64,000 nt of DNA, taken from contig CM063498.1 of NCBI GenBank assembly GCA_032207245.1, positions 53,672,669-53,736,668 on the forward strand, written 5' to 3'. This document shows positions 10,823 through 23,462 of this stretch, one piece after another. The notes below the pieces were generated by a model. The model ran no database searches. It was not told the DNA's origin and saw only the letters and a list, made by a program, of their open reading frames with translations. How positions within the stretch are numbered: position 1 is the stretch's first letter; every line of letters begins with the position of its first letter. A program made the translations under genes and the position numbers. This stretch comes from Pardosa pseudoannulata. Lineage: Eukaryota; Arthropoda; Arachnida; Araneae; Lycosidae.

Positions 10823-10845
10823 CTGTGTGTGTGTGTGTGTGTGTC
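10644..10845. repeat. (CA)n(TA)n(TG)n palindromic microsatellite
   Basis: AC repeats pass into about 170 bases of mostly TA repeats and then into GT repeats, so the whole tract can fold on itself. Both strands give meaningless Ile-Tyr and Thr-His ORFs. Confidence 0.95.
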
Positions 10846-10849
10846 TGAC

Positions 10850-11587
10850 TCAAAGTCTGATAAGAAAAATATGGTACACATTAATTCCAGGCGTTAAAGT
10901 TTTATTCGAATATCAAAGCTTCATTAGGCACTTTGTTTTTACACGAGACTCAATCGATAGCCGCATCATGCACTAGATTTACTCTTCTATCATGGAACTT
11001 GGCATGTTCTGCTCTTAAAGAGTGTTCTTTCACTCCCACACCACCTAAACTCTTAAGCTTCATAAAGCGTTCTCCCTTTTTGTATTAATGGTTTAATTTC
11101 TTACTTTAAGATTCCAAATTTGAAATATATATTTTTGTGTATGTATATATGTTTATAGAAATGTGTATATTAGTGTATATACAAGTATGTATATGTTGTG
11201 TAGACCGGAACTTGTAGTTGCATTGGGTAAACTCTTAAATTCGAATTAAAATTTAACCACTTATAGAAACTCACTTCTATCTCGCTAAATTATGATACTA
11301 ATCCATATGATTTCAATAACTTTTTTAACCTTGCTGTCAGTAGAAAGGTGTAACACCCGTTAACGTAATTGTGTGACATTTAGTGGTTTTTCAACTATAT
11401 TGTATAATTGTATATCTTTCGGAAAAGTTGAAGATACCTATGAACTATTGTACCACGTGAAATCCTATAGATCAGTTAAGAAACCATATACTTAAAAGTT
11501 TTTTACTTATGTATTGTATTATTTACACTCATCATCTCAGAAAATTACCGACATAAGGCGCAATTTGTTATATTTCAGCTGGGGCCA
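10850..11587. other. Spacer without recognisable genes
   Basis: This is AT-rich sequence whose counterpart in unit B (47,745-48,405) looks patchily replaced by TA-rich bases. I see no gene in it. Confidence 0.5.
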
Positions 11588-12016
11588 AGCCTAGAATTTT
11601 TCGACTCAGGGCTTTTCGACATTTTTTTACGTAGGTGCTTTGACCTCGTAGAGGTTTTAGCGTCTTTTGACAGGAGCCAACTTTCTAGTAATTAAGTTCA
11701 GGAGATTCGTAAAGTCCGCTCATATAGGGAGCGGCAGAGTCTCTGATACCGAATAGGGGATAAATTGGGTTTGCATGGCATCCTGGAAAAGCCTCCCCAG
11801 CTGTGCGAGATTATTTAATATCTTTTCTTTGGACTGTGGTCGTCATGGGGATGTTATGCAGGCGACAATCCTTTGCATTTCGACTTGTTTTGGGAGATTA
11901 GAATCCCATTGTAAATGCACGTATTTACTCAAAAAATAAAGTGATTTTCAATTTTATCGTGACTGTGATCCTTCTTCACACTATCTCTTCACTCGAGAAT
12001 ATTAAAGTCGTCACAC
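11588..12016 (+). mobile_element. 5'-truncated solo LTR, unit A
   Basis: This matches the last 417 bases of the intact LTR at 49,468-50,192. It starts at CCTAGAATTTTTCGACTC and ends GTCGTCACA. AATAAA near 11,935 is the likely R-region poly(A) signal. The 5' part, including the TATA box, is missing. Confidence 0.7.
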
Positions 12017-12613
12017 AACCAAGTGAAAAAAAATATAAATACATTTACCAACAAAATAACCTTTGAAATTTCTAAATTAGAGATTAATTTCTATATATAA
12101 AATAGAAACTAATTAGTTTTATTATATTACTTCTCAACCTATATTAAGTTGTGCAGTATATTATATTTTATATAATGATAGACTTTTTATTATTTTAAAT
12201 TTCTTTACAATCTTTAATTTTATTTAATGTATTAAGTTGATGAAAATTTTAGTTTGATAAAAAAAAAATAATTATATTAATTTCATATAAATTTTTTTTA
12301 ATATAAACATTTCAAAATTAGCCTGTGAGTAAGCAAGTTTTTTTTTCATTTGGCATATGTATTTTACGTTATTTTAAATTTTTTTTACTGCTGGAAGAAA
12401 ATAAACTAAAAATTTTTGCTATAGTTTAGTTATAGAACAATTACAAAATACTTTCAAATACAAGCAGAACACTTTATTTTATGATAAAGTGAATTATTAC
12501 TGTAATAATGAATATTTTATGTCTCAAAAATTATTATATATACTTAAAAATAAATATGTATTTTTACTTTTAGGAAATAAACTTTTTTGAAAATAAGGTT
12601 TTATTTATATCTT
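12017..12613. repeat. AT-rich spacer, also related to 14,720-15,000
   Basis: It starts CCAAGTGAAAAAAAATATAA. Similar DNA starts at about 14,725 and 53,281, showing an older internal duplication. It has no gene. Confidence 0.55.
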
Positions 12614-12617
12614 TTAA

Positions 12618-13262
12618 CCCTCTAAGCGGTTCGCACGTACAATTCAGCCAAATAGATGATGTCTTCAAAGCGATTGTCACGTACAATTTTCGACCTCCAA
12701 AAACGCTCCGAATATGGATGTAAGGTACATTTCTGCCAGTGCTTTCGCCATGGAGTTTTGTGGTAAGAGGGTCAGATTGTTTCGAAAATGCACCTCTCTT
12801 TGACTGACATTTATTGATTGATACACCCATACTCCTGAGGAACAAAGACCCTTATAGCTTTTCATGGATTGTAAATCTCTATTTTGAAGTATTTCGTTTG
12901 TGGTAACTGATGTATCTCTAATTGCACCCCTTAAACATCTTGCATGATTTTCGTAAAAAAATATAAATAAGTCTCTCAAAGAATGCCTTTATTTGTACTT
13001 TTAGAATCCATTATTTCTTATGAGATGACCTTCGAGACTTGACGAGATTTATGTGTATTAAGAATTAACAATCTACAATATCTATTTATATATCTGTTTA
13101 TAATCGGAAGTAAATGGACAATAACGAGGGTTGATTTCCCGTATTCCATTCTAGTCGACAAAGGGTGAAGGGAAAAATCATAGAAAGCTTTGGCAACTGA
13201 CATAGTAAACCTATAGCCCATTTTTGGAGACTTTTTTTCCTCGATGTTTTCCATTCGGAGGG
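12618..13262. mobile_element. TTAA-flanked piggyBac-type short element, unit A
   Basis: TTAA at 12,614-12,617 is followed by CCCTCTAAGCGG. The other end reads CATTCGGAGGG followed by TTAA at 13,263-13,266. The ends are imperfect inverted repeats (CCCTCTAAGCGG and CCCTCCGAATGG), and the duplicated TTAA is the hallmark of piggyBac insertions. Minus-strand ORFs of 78 and 100 residues inside are not recognised as transposase. The copy in unit B is at 50,812-51,451. Confidence 0.55.
13018..13254 (-). CDS. Hypothetical 78-residue ORF inside the TTAA element
   Basis: It starts MENIEEKKSPKMGYRFT and ends THKSRQVSKVIS. The unit B copy (51,207-51,443) is the same length with a few substitutions. I see no known domain. 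It may be a decayed part of a former transposase or chance. Confidence 0.2.
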   Translation of the reverse strand: MENIEEKKSPKMGYRFTMSVAKAFYDFSLHPLSTRMEYGKSTLVIVHLLPIINRYINRYCRLLILNTHKSRQVSKVIS

Positions 13263-13266
13263 TTAA

Positions 13267-13570
13267 AAGTATTTTAACAGGTTTTAATTCTTAGACCGGA
13301 GCGTCGACGGGGGTTAGACAGAGCGTCCTTGCTCAGAAACGGACTTGTTGAACCCCACTCGATTGTCTTGTCTATTCTTATTTCGGCACGGCCGATACCC
13401 TCTCGACGGAGGTGGTCTATTTAATATTCGCCACGACGTTAACGTGTCGTCAAACTATTCAGCGCTTTTTATCCTTTCAGTACAATACACTGTTGTTTTC
13501 TTGGCACCTGCTCCGTCTTATTCTTGAGATCTTGCACTCCCCGAAAGCTGGACAATGGATTGATGCTTTT
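13267..13570. repeat. GC-richer segment next to the TTAA element
   Basis: It contains GCGTCGACGGGGGTTAGAC and CTCTCGACGGAGGTGGTC, unusual for this AT-rich window. The unit B copy begins TTAACCCTTAGAG at about 51,478, which hints at another TTAA element, but I did not find a matching right end. Confidence 0.4.
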
Positions 13571-14146
<576 letters not shown>

Positions 14147-15033
14147 GAACAATTGAGAAAATATTTTCAGGGGTATAAATAAATAATATACACTTCTGGA
14201 GACTAGGAAAGAAGTAATAACAGGGTTTTCATTAAAAACTGTAGTTAAGAAATATAGACTAACCTTTATGACACCACACTGACTATGTGTGAAAATGAAA
14301 ATATTATCTCATCAATAAAGATATTTTGGGGGACGTATACTTGCTACCATTGGTTTCTGACCGCCAACTGCCTACCGAATAGATAGAACATTGTAAACAA
14401 ATGCACACAAGAGTCATACAGCAACAGAAGTATATCACTCTACATCTGAAATAGTTCCCTCAGCATTGAAATTTGGTTTTCTATATCGAAGGCAGATGTT
14501 TCTGCTATAAAGAATAAACAATTCTGTACCATTTCCTACTCTCCTTCTAAAAAAATTAAAACAATAATCAATTCATAACTTAAAACTTAAATTAGAATAA
14601 AAATTAGCCTAAAACTGAATACATCTGAGAACTGTCACCTTTGCAATCTTTTAAATATTTTTTTTTTACCTCATATTCAAAATTAAATGTTGTAATGTTT
14701 TTTATACTATTAAAATATGTATATCAAGTGAAAAAATATAAATACATTTACCAACAAAATAACCTTTGAAATAAAAAAATTAAATATTAATGTCTTTATA
14801 TAAATTAGAAGATAATAATTATTATAACTTATTTTTTTTTAATTTTTAATTTCTTTACAGTTTGTAATTTCTTTTAAAAATAAAGATGGTGAAAATTTTA
14901 GTTCGATAAATAAAAAAGATATTTTATTTTATTTTCATATAAAAATTTGGCTTCTTATATAAACGTTTCAAAATTATAATTACAATAAGGAAAATCAACA
15001 TCTACAAATTAAAAGTCGTGCTAATACTGTCCA
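14147..15033. other. AT-rich spacer with the LTR empty site and a FLYWCH relic
   Basis: ATGTATATCAAGTG at 14,717-14,730 is the paralogous empty site of the solo LTR at 49,468. A decayed FLYWCH-like phrase can be read near 14,985-15,050. No gene is intact. Confidence 0.55.
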
Positions 15034-17754
15034 CTATCGTATAAATATAGACATAATTATACGAAAAACACAGAATTCATTCCTCAATTTCGCCTTCTCC
15101 CAAGTGATTCTATAAGTTTCCCAAGGTGGTATATCAGGATCATAGTCCCAATCAATGTCCTCGTACTTAATTATTCCTCCATATATATGTAAAGATTCTT
15201 TATTGTACTTGAAGTTAACCAACATCTGTTGTTTAAAAATTTCAATTCTATGGGAATAATCTAACTAAGTACTTGAAGAGCCGAAATAGGAGCAGTGCAA
15301 TGAGCCTTACTTATATTTAATAATTGCATCATTTGAATACTATTTAACATAGTACTGATTCTCTTGCTGTTTTTATACCAAACTTCAGAATTAAACAAAA
15401 TCTGTTTTTCAAATATATTACAGTATATTTTCTTTAGTAGGTTGGCACTGGCCCTCTTCATTACTCTACTAATTCTGTTTAAACTTACCATTGGACCAAA
15501 GACTTTTCCTTTTGCATAATATAGAAGCTTAGTCCACTTTAATTTAGTGTCCATTAAACCACTTAAATACTTTATATCTCTATTATAATTGATTCTCTGT
15601 TCCCCAGTCTTTAATCCAGGATAGGATCTTAAATTTTTCCCGTGCCTAAACATGTTATATAAACATTTATTTTCTCTAAATTATAGCTGGGCAAATGCTG
15701 CCCAAGCGTTCCCTAAATTAATATACCACCATTCAGCCACACCATTCAGCACAATTATGAATCCTAAAAAAATAGGATTAACCATATCTCTAAAATAACG
15801 GTTAGTTTTTGCTCTAATTATAATACAAACATCATCCGCATAGACTTGTACAATGCTATTTTCATTCTCATATAGCAAGTTGTTGATAACAACCAACCAC
15901 AAATTAGGACTCAAACTGGAGCCCTGAGGCACCCCGTTATTATATTACTCACTGTATCTTTCACATACTACTCTTCTGTTGTTTATAAAGGAGTTTATAC
16001 AAGACTTCAAGAAACAAAGAATGTTAAGTTTATTTATCCTTTCCCTACTACACTGCAACTTTATATTACCGAAAGACCCTTTAATATCAAGAACTACCAG
16101 TAAGGTAATAAGTCCATCCTTATTAGCCTTATCTACAAATTTTAACACTTTAAAGTGCCAGAGATGGGGATTTCCCTTTCCTGAATCCATATTGAAATTG
16201 CCTGAAACATTCTCTCTCCAAATAATAATCCAGATGTCTTGTCGATATTTTATCAAATATTTTTCCCCAAACGGGAAGTAAACTAATTTGTCTGTAAGTG
16301 TCGACCATCTGAGTGTCTCCACCACTCTTTAAACATAGCTTAAACTTTCTAATCCTCCAAATTTTTGGGGAATAATCAATCTTCAAACAAATGTTAAAAA
16401 TCTCAAATTATACTTCTTATTAGTTTAATATAATTCTTTATATATTTCAAAATTGATTTCATCATAACCTGGTGCTCTTTTTCATCATCTCATAAGGCAC
16501 ATCCTCAATTTCAAGATCCTCAATCATCTCTCGGTCATATTCCCTTACTCTTTCTATGTAACTGTCATCGTTGTTGAAAGTGAAATGACCTGTCATAATA
16601 AAACTAACAGTTTCGTCGTAATTCTAGGTTACTTCACCATCACTCATAAGTACAGTGCTTAGAGCGACTTGACTACTTTTCTTTACGAAATCCATGATAT
16701 AGTTATATTTACCATGACTCAAAGTAAAACTCACAAAATCTTTAATGTTTTTTATCTTTTCTGTTAAGATCTCTTTTTTGTAACGAGCAAGATTCTTCTG
16801 ATAGTTTATCTTGAGGCTTTCCCTCAAAGTTTCATCTACTTCCCTCTGAAACCTAAGCAGTAGTGCTCGTACACGGCTCTTCTTAATAGTCAAACTGTAA
16901 TTCCACCATGGAGCTTTTTTATGTTTATACCTTTCCCTCATTTCATTACCTTTAGCTATATTAAATAGCTGCTCCTGTATTTCTTCTATTTTTATATCTA
17001 TATTACTATGATCTAAGTTAACAGTATCGTAGTCTCTCTAAAGAAATTAAATATATCAATTTTCATCTGCATCCACTTTATTTTGTGGATCCATAACTTC
17101 ACATCCTCTTTATACACTAATTCTTCCAAGAAATAAATCTCTATTAAATTGTGATCATTCCCAGCTATTCTGTCAATTAAATTAACAGTTAACTCATTAT
17201 TACTTATTAAATTGCTAATAACTAAATCAATCCAGCTACTACCTCTTGAGAAGTGATAAGTAGAAAAAGAATTGATGTTATTGTGCCTAAAATCAACCTA
17301 ATTTGTAATTCAGCACGAGTATTCAAGGGATATTAACACCAAATATTCGATTTGGCATTAAAATCACAAATTATGACAAAATCACCTTCAAAATTGATCA
17401 TCAAATCCTACATAATATCTAAATTTTCTCTATCTCCTTACTAGGAGAACAATACACAGACATAAACATATATATTTGTCTTGTATTTTGGAAAATATTA
17501 TGTCTCTACACGAGTATAAACATAAACATCTGACCTTCTGATGTACTATTAAACAAGCGCGATTCCTAACTTGGCCTTTGCAAAATAATAAAAGAGAAAA
17601 GAAACCCAACAACAACCTCATTAATAAAATAGGGTTCATTGAGCGAGATACCACCATAGTTTTTATACAAAATATCGTTAGAGAGCGGTTCAAATGCTGC
17701 CCCAGCGTTCCCTAAATTAATATGGGCTACCCTATAACCCATGCCTTCATCCAT
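15034..17754 (-). pseudogene. R1-like LINE ORF2 (endonuclease and reverse transcriptase), decayed, unit A
   Basis: From the start codon at 17,754 (MDEGMGYR) the order is an AP endonuclease remnant, RT and a C-terminal tail. RT motifs are visible at 16,150-16,386 (ISLLPVWGKIFDK, QYGFRKGKSPSLAL) and 15,681-15,932 (MPQGSSLSPNLWLVV, then VQVYADDVCIII with the catalytic YADD). The tail at 15,261-15,653 has KWTKLLYYAKGKVFGP and ILFNSEVWYKNS, followed by DIDWDYDPDIPPWE near 15,150. Many frameshifts and stops separate these blocks, so it cannot encode an active enzyme. A stretch like the ORF2 start (YINLGNAWAAFAQL) is inserted near 15,690 next to the RT. The unit B copy is at 53,590-56,254. Confidence 0.85.
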
Positions 17755-17764
17755 ACTGTGCCAA

Positions 17765-17930
17765 TATTAATTTTATTCAACGATATTCTACAGTTGTTAC
17801 TCAAACAAGTATGCTTTATATCAAAATTGATCTTAAATTTATTAGTGAAACTTATGCAGTTTCTGCATCTTTATTTAAGCAAACTTTGGTGAGATGTGAA
17901 TCATCACCTCACCTTAGTTATATTTCCTGG
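17765..17930 (-). pseudogene. LINE ORF1 tail, zinc-knuckle-like remnant
   Basis: Just before ORF2 one frame reads CRNCISFTNKFKINFDIKH followed by TCLSNNCR. This cysteine and histidine pattern is like the nucleic-acid-binding knuckles at the end of R1-type ORF1. The rest of ORF1 is not recognisable. Confidence 0.4.
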
Positions 17931-18849
17931 TTCATAGAAAATTTACTGATGTGTCCATACATACCATATATAGTGGGGCGTATACGTTCCTTGAAGATTA
18001 ATAGTTTCCATTCTATTTTTATTTTATTGTGTTTAAATAATTTAAAGGTATTGGAATCTAATTCTTTTACCCACTTATTTCCTTTATGGAAGATTAAGCC
18101 AACATTCTTTGTTAGTTTATAACACTTCTAAAAGTTACATAACACTTTACACTTAAATGTTACGTAGCATTTCGAAACATAACTTTCTACATATTTAAAT
18201 TTTTGTACTTTATAACTAGTATGAAAATATATGTGGAATAACGTTAAAATTGTCGAAAGTGTATGTCCTTAAACTCTTTTAAATCTTTAAACATATTAAT
18301 TAAAAATTTATTTTACCGAAATTATTTCATAACAAAATAATAAAATCCTGGTAATTTTTGCCTACTTTACTACCCTGGGAGCATATTTGAACAAATTAGA
18401 ATGAATAATTCTTATCATGTGCACCAATACCAATAAATATATAGAATTAAAAGTTATAAAAGCAATTAAAATCATGCAATAAAATAAATACTTGGTTAAG
18501 TACTTTAAATTGAAATAAAATATAACTTATCATTGTAAATGTATGTAGAAAAATTGGAAACATTTTTTGCTCCCCTCCACTTTTTATTTAATAAGTAAGG
18601 ATTTTAAGAATCAATAGAAAAGTTTTCAAATTCAACAATAGTTAAAATATGTTTTTTTAAATTTTACTAGTAAAAAATTTCTTAGAATACTAAACAAAAT
18701 GAATATTTAACATAGAAATCCTGTCTGTAAAAGCTTATTTCAACCCCCCCCCAAATTGTAAAATAGATGTGAACCCAACTGAAGAAGAAGAGTAAAAAGA
18801 CGACACTAGAAAGAAGTATGAAACAAGAATAATTTTAAAATTAAAATAC

Positions 18850-18855
18850 TTTATT
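18850..18855 (-). terminator. Poly(A) signal of gene copy 2
   Basis: TTTATT on the plus strand is AATAAA on the minus strand, about 170 bases after the stop codon, in the same context as the other copies. Confidence 0.6.
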
Positions 18856-19024
18856 GATATTGCTAATATTCAAAAAACTATAAACAAACATTTCTAGTCT
18901 ACTCGTCACTTCAAACTTTCATAAGAGGATACACAAGATCACTGTAAAAATATAGCTGCACTCACTGTGATTATTTAATTTAACTTCGAATACCCATCAA
19001 TCAGTATTCTTGTATCAACTGGAG

Positions 19025-19570
19025 CTACTCTTCAGCATACTTGGCCAGATCTTCATAGCCGGGAAAGGATTCCTGATAAACGGTCATATAATGTCCAGCC
19101 CGTTGGAGCAGGTAGCGAATGAATCCTTCGTGGTCATCTAATTCTGCAATTTTGCAGCAAAACTCGCATACAGTTGTCAGGAATGAAAAGTAAAAACCGG
19201 GACACTTAGTAATTAAATACGAACGACTCCATTCCACGACGAAATTTTCTATTTCCTCAAGCGCCTTGATGAATTCATCCCTACTGTCGTTGGTGATGAT
19301 TATGGACTGGATACAGATACGGATGTTGTCATCGTAATCCGGGCAATGCCGCCGGGTTTCGTTCAGTATCCCGACGATGAAGTTCCCGATCTCAGGCTTA
19401 AAATCTCCATTCGAGCTCTCCTGGATCTTTAAAGAGCTCACCCTAGTTCTTGATTCCTCATCGACGGTGGGGTCATTTTCAATAACGAATAAGAATGCAT
19501 CTTTGATAAAGTGACGCAATCGAGCCTTTTCGGGGTGGAGGGCATCCTGTATACGACTTTCAATATCCAT
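19025..19570 (-). CDS. Intronless helical protein, putative Bcl-2-like family, copy 2
   Basis: This is a 181-residue ORF, roughly 78 percent identical to copy 1 by my count. The first 47 residues differ at only three positions. The BH3-like helix reads ILNETRRHCPDYDD, closer to the L-x3-GDE style of BH3 than copy 1. The BH1-like segment keeps W-x-R as EWSRSY, and the end reads FPGYEDLAKYAEE. A CAG to TAG change removes the last six residues found in copy 1. There are no frameshifts or internal stops, so it may be functional. The ATTTGCAT octamer upstream in copy 1 is lost here. Confidence 0.75.
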   Translation of the reverse strand: MDIESRIQDALHPEKARLRHFIKDAFLFVIENDPTVDEESRTRVSSLKIQESSNGDFKPEIGNFIVGILNETRRHCPDYDDNIRICIQSIIITNDSRDEFIKALEEIENFVVEWSRSYLITKCPGFYFSFLTTVCEFCCKIAELDDHEGFIRYLLQRAGHYMTVYQESFPGYEDLAKYAEE

Positions 19571-19910
19571 TTTAAAGATGAAAGAAAATACAATTCTCCT
19601 AGTTCGATATTTAAAACGAGACTAAAAATGTAGAATTGGTATGCTCACGGCACTTCACTTTCAATGCACAATGACGCGATAAACACAGTACTAAAACTCT
19701 TTCCAAAAACTTGTTTCATAGGTAAAGATAGGATTTTTCTGATTGGCGGAAGTCTATGGGCGGTTCACAACATTCAAGGAACTTGACCAATCCTTTCACT
19801 CTCACTGATACGAAATTTCCTAAGAAACAGGTGTGTACCATATAAACATATTACCCGTCCCCCTCCCTATTGTGATGGGATTACCCTATAAAAATAAAGA
19901 CCATTTCTGG
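19571..19910 (-). promoter_or_regulatory. Conserved 5' region of gene copy 2
   Basis: A minus-strand CCAAT box lies at 19,742-19,746, a plus-strand CCAAT near 19,785 and GAAATTTC near 19,812. The distal ATTTGCAT octamer of copies 1, 3 and 4 reads ATTACCCT here. Confidence 0.4.
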
Positions 19911-20699
19911 TGAAAAGTTTCAGGAAAAGACTGAGAAATGAAGAGAAAAGAAGCCATGTTCCGTTATTTTTTCATAACCAAACTTTCATTGTAGTAAGCT
20001 TTATGTCTATTGCTTTCTAATGTAAAGACAAAACGAAAACAATTTTAATCATTGTTATAATTTAAATTTCAATCTAGATTAAATAGGACAAATTTATTCA
20101 GCTTGATTATATGAAATAAAATTTAAATATCTGTAAAAGGGGTTTGAATAGCTAGAGGGGCTTGAATAGAAATGCAAGTTTAAAAAATATGGTCAGTGTA
20201 TTAAATAAATTCTATACTTATATTCATATTTTACAGTACTATAAACAGTATTTAGAAATATGTATCAATAACAAACTATCAAGCACAAACATCTATATTT
20301 TGTTTCTGTATTCACTTCGTCTACAAATCTTACACACTAACTTTTTAGACTCCCGTTACCATATTTTAACGAGAAATGAAACTATTTGTTTGACAGTTGT
20401 TAGGACAATTTTCAATTTTTAGCAAACTTGTATTTTATTTAGTTTATAGATATCATAAAACGAATACTTTTAGTATTTGAAATATTTTTGGAATTCGAAT
20501 TATAGTTCTTCGACAAATGTTGCGGTAAGAAGGACTGGTTGGAGACTTGCTATGTATCTTGATCTAGAGTTGATTACAAACGTTTGGTATGAAATCTGAA
20601 GTTTGGGTTATTTTAGTCAGGGGGGGGGTTATAAAACGCTAATTTAGAAATCGCTTAAATTTACTGTATAAAGTATAATTATGTATATATTCTTCTCAA

Positions 20700-21635
20700 A
20701 ACTCTGAAATAAAAGATATTTCATTAGCAAGAAACCAACTTGAGGATTTTTAACATTTAACAAAATCTCAACATTCACAAATTTATCGATCTGTAGCTCT
20801 TTTAGTAGCACCATCGTAGTGTATAAAATTTTTAGTCTGAATTTTATTAGTGTTAATTTAGTGTAAATTTTATATAAATTTAATATTTCACTAAGAATAA
20901 TATACTTTGTGTAAATTTAGTGAAAATTAAATTTTTAAAATTTTACACTTCCGTTATATTTTTGTCAAATAGTATTACAATACTCACTCGTGTTATATTA
21001 GAATTTCCCAAAATAATGGAGGGGAAGTTACACTAAAATAATTATCTATTTATGGTTCTTTCGTTGAAACCCATCCGTAAACTAAGTTGGATCGCTAAAA
21101 ACATGTTTTAAGAATTTTGCGTAATGAATTTTGTTTTACACGTAAGAAAATTATATATACTAACCTTTTTGTAATATCGTGAGTGAGGAAAATTCAGTGA
21201 GGAAAAATATTGTGAGCTAGGAAAATTCAGTGTAACATTTTTAAATTTTAACCTTCCGTAATATATTTGTCAAATAATAGTATACTTGTGTTGCATTATA
21301 ATATGACCAAATGGAGGGAGACCGTTACATTCACAAATTTAACGATCTATCGGGATTTTAGTAGTGCCATCATAGTGTATAAAATTTTCAGTGGACACTT
21401 TATTTAGTGTAAATTTTATGTACATTTAATGTTACACTAAAAATAATAAACTTTCTGTAAATTTAGTGTAAATAGGAATTTTAAAATTTTACATTTCCAA
21501 TATAGTTTTATGAAATTATACTACATTACTCACTTGTATTATATTGGAATTTCACAAAATAATTGAGGGAAAGTTAAACAAAAAAATTATATATTTGCTG
21601 CTCTTTCGTTGAAACCCATCCCTATTTGTCTTTTG
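20700..21635. repeat. TTTCGTTGAAACCC and GTGTAAATTTAG repeats
   Basis: Shortened versions of the units at 2,150-3,640 lie here, with TTTCGTTGAAACCCATCC at about 21,059 and 21,604. The matching region of unit B is 59,330-60,210. There is no gene. Confidence 0.6.
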
Positions 21636-21684
21636 TATATATATATATATATATATATACTATATATATATATATATATATATA
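21636..21684. repeat. (TA)n microsatellite
   Basis: Two short TA runs are separated by CTA. The matching array in unit B (60,222-60,570) is about seven times longer. Confidence 0.95.
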
Positions 21685-21699
21685 AGCATTTAAATAGTT

Positions 21700-22010
21700 C
21701 CATCTTAAAATGTAATTTTCTTTTCATTCTAGATAGCTTACATTTTAGAAACACAGAAAATAAAATGCATAAATATTTACGATAAGATTTCCAAAAAAAG
21801 GGTTTTTTAATCAAAATATTGAAGTATATCAAAATATACTTTTTGCTATAAAGAGTACAAAGAAATTCAAATATATAGAAATATTTTATTTACAGATAAT
21901 AAATATATATGTCAGCGCAGCAATTAACACAGACGCTGATTTTTCGGTTTTTTTGTGTACAATATCCATATACATATTTGTTATAGTAGTCGCAAATATT
22001 AGAAATTTTG
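21700..22010. other. AT-rich spacer before the piggyBac relic
   Basis: I see no gene here. It should include the 3' end of the piggyBac element, but I could not find a convincing terminal repeat. Confidence 0.4.
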
Positions 22011-23462
22011 TTACCATTGAATTTCTTTTCCTGATATTTCTTCATTTTTTGTATTCTCATGAATCTTGTCCATGCACAAAGCCACTAGAGACACAAAGCC
22101 ACAAGAGAGAGAAAATTTGTTTTTAATAGATATGTACACTTCTCTTTGTTCTTCTGCCAAATGAAATAGAAATTTCCTTCTGCTAATGTTTTGTTTTGTA
22201 ACTTCTTTATACAGAATGCACGCATCTATGCCTGCCAAGTACAAAATATTGTAGAATACATGTACTGACCAACGGCGTGAAGATGCTTTCACGGAGTACT
22301 TTCTTGCAATTTCATCCAAAACATCTACCCCGAATATTGTAGAATTTTAAAACTTTATTACATCAGGAACATCCTTTTCAATACATTCAAATTCATCTGA
22401 TGAATGAAGTGTACTTAACGAAATTACGCTTTTGTTCGTTTTATTTTGATATGATGTAAGTGTTGTTGTGTGTCATCACAACTGAAAAAAAAAAACATTT
22501 TTGAAACTAGATTGAATTTCTCTTTTTGCTCGATTTGTTGTTCCAACATGAAAAAATCTTCTTGATTTTAGGGAATTATCATGTTTTACTGATGCAAAGA
22601 AACTATCTGTAATTATATTTCGAAATTATATTTATGTAATTATATTTTCATTTCATTTGTAGCAAAGCTTAGAATTTTCTATAAAAGTATTCCATACCTC
22701 GGATATTAGTACAAATATATCATACTGCAAACAAGAAGACCTTGTTAGTTTATTATCAAAACGAAGAAATTTCATAATTTCCAGAAACGTATCTCTGCTC
22801 ATAATTTTAAGAAAAGACTTTGGTCCCCAAGTCTTGGACCAAAAACTAAGAATTGGTAAGACCTTGGCGGTTAATGCCCCCTTACGTACAACAACGATAT
22901 GAATGCTTCCTGTTCTGCTAATAAAATTGTGAATGAGTCATTATGAAATTTACGCTTGGCTTCAGAATCAGTACATTCATTTAAAACGCGTAAATTTTTT
23001 TCATATATCATATTATCTTCCACGCAAAGAACTTTATCAGAACAAATGTGACGTTTAGCATAGGATATCAGTCCTGCATTTTTCTCTTAAGATATTTCGC
23101 CGAAGAGAAGTATTTGAAGTATTTTCTACTTTCTATACAGTTCCATAACTAGCAGTATCTTTACAAGTGTTAGCCTGAATTATGTTCAACTTCATATATT
23201 AACTTTTGAGAGTCTACTAGTTCCCGCTTTGGCATTCTTTGGTATGGCAGAATTTGAACTCGAAGAAACAAATCCATTTGTACTTTCACTTGAGCTAGAT
23301 GATATTGCCTGATTACTCTATAATAAATTCAGAGACACAAGATGTTTCATCTCCATTTTTATCTGTAAAATTATTTTCGATTTCAGAACCGAAAACATCT
23401 TTAGATAGTTCATGCATCAGTTTCACGATTTCTTCATACTTTAGTCCTTTTCTAAGCTCCAT
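22011..23462 (-). pseudogene. piggyBac transposase relic, unit A
   Basis: The start MELRKGLKYEEIVKLMHEL at 23,462 breaks after about 50 codons. A serine-rich stretch (SNQAISSSSSESTNG) follows in another frame. MSRDTFLEIMKFLRFDNKL near 22,800 marks the start of the DDE domain, but most of that domain is deleted compared with the unit B copy. The C-terminal part at 22,100-22,319 is clear, with IARKYSVKASSRRWSVHVFY and LAGIDACILYKEVTKQ. It is inactive. A duplicate with a longer DDE core is at 60,977-62,569. Confidence 0.8.

Larger units (their letters stand above)
18085..20700. repeat. Gene cassette repeat, copy 2
   Basis: It holds gene copy 2 with about 0.9 kb of 3' flank and about 1.1 kb of 5' flank, colinear with the other cassettes. 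Runs such as AACTTTCTACATATTTAAA near 18,180 mark its downstream part. Confidence 0.8.

Noticed and set aside
10627..10976. Long Ile-Tyr and Thr-His repeat ORFs (also at 13,859-14,182, 25,431-25,709, 36,164-36,349, 52,016-52,543, 60,107-60,703 and 63,359-63,718)
   Set aside because: They are translations of TA, CA and TG microsatellites on both strands and carry no coding information.
20162..20422. 86-codon ORF also open at 58,660-58,920
   Set aside because: The matching sequences in cassettes 1 and 4 (near 1,545 and 39,540) have in-frame stops, and no domain is recognisable. The only open pair is a recent duplicate.
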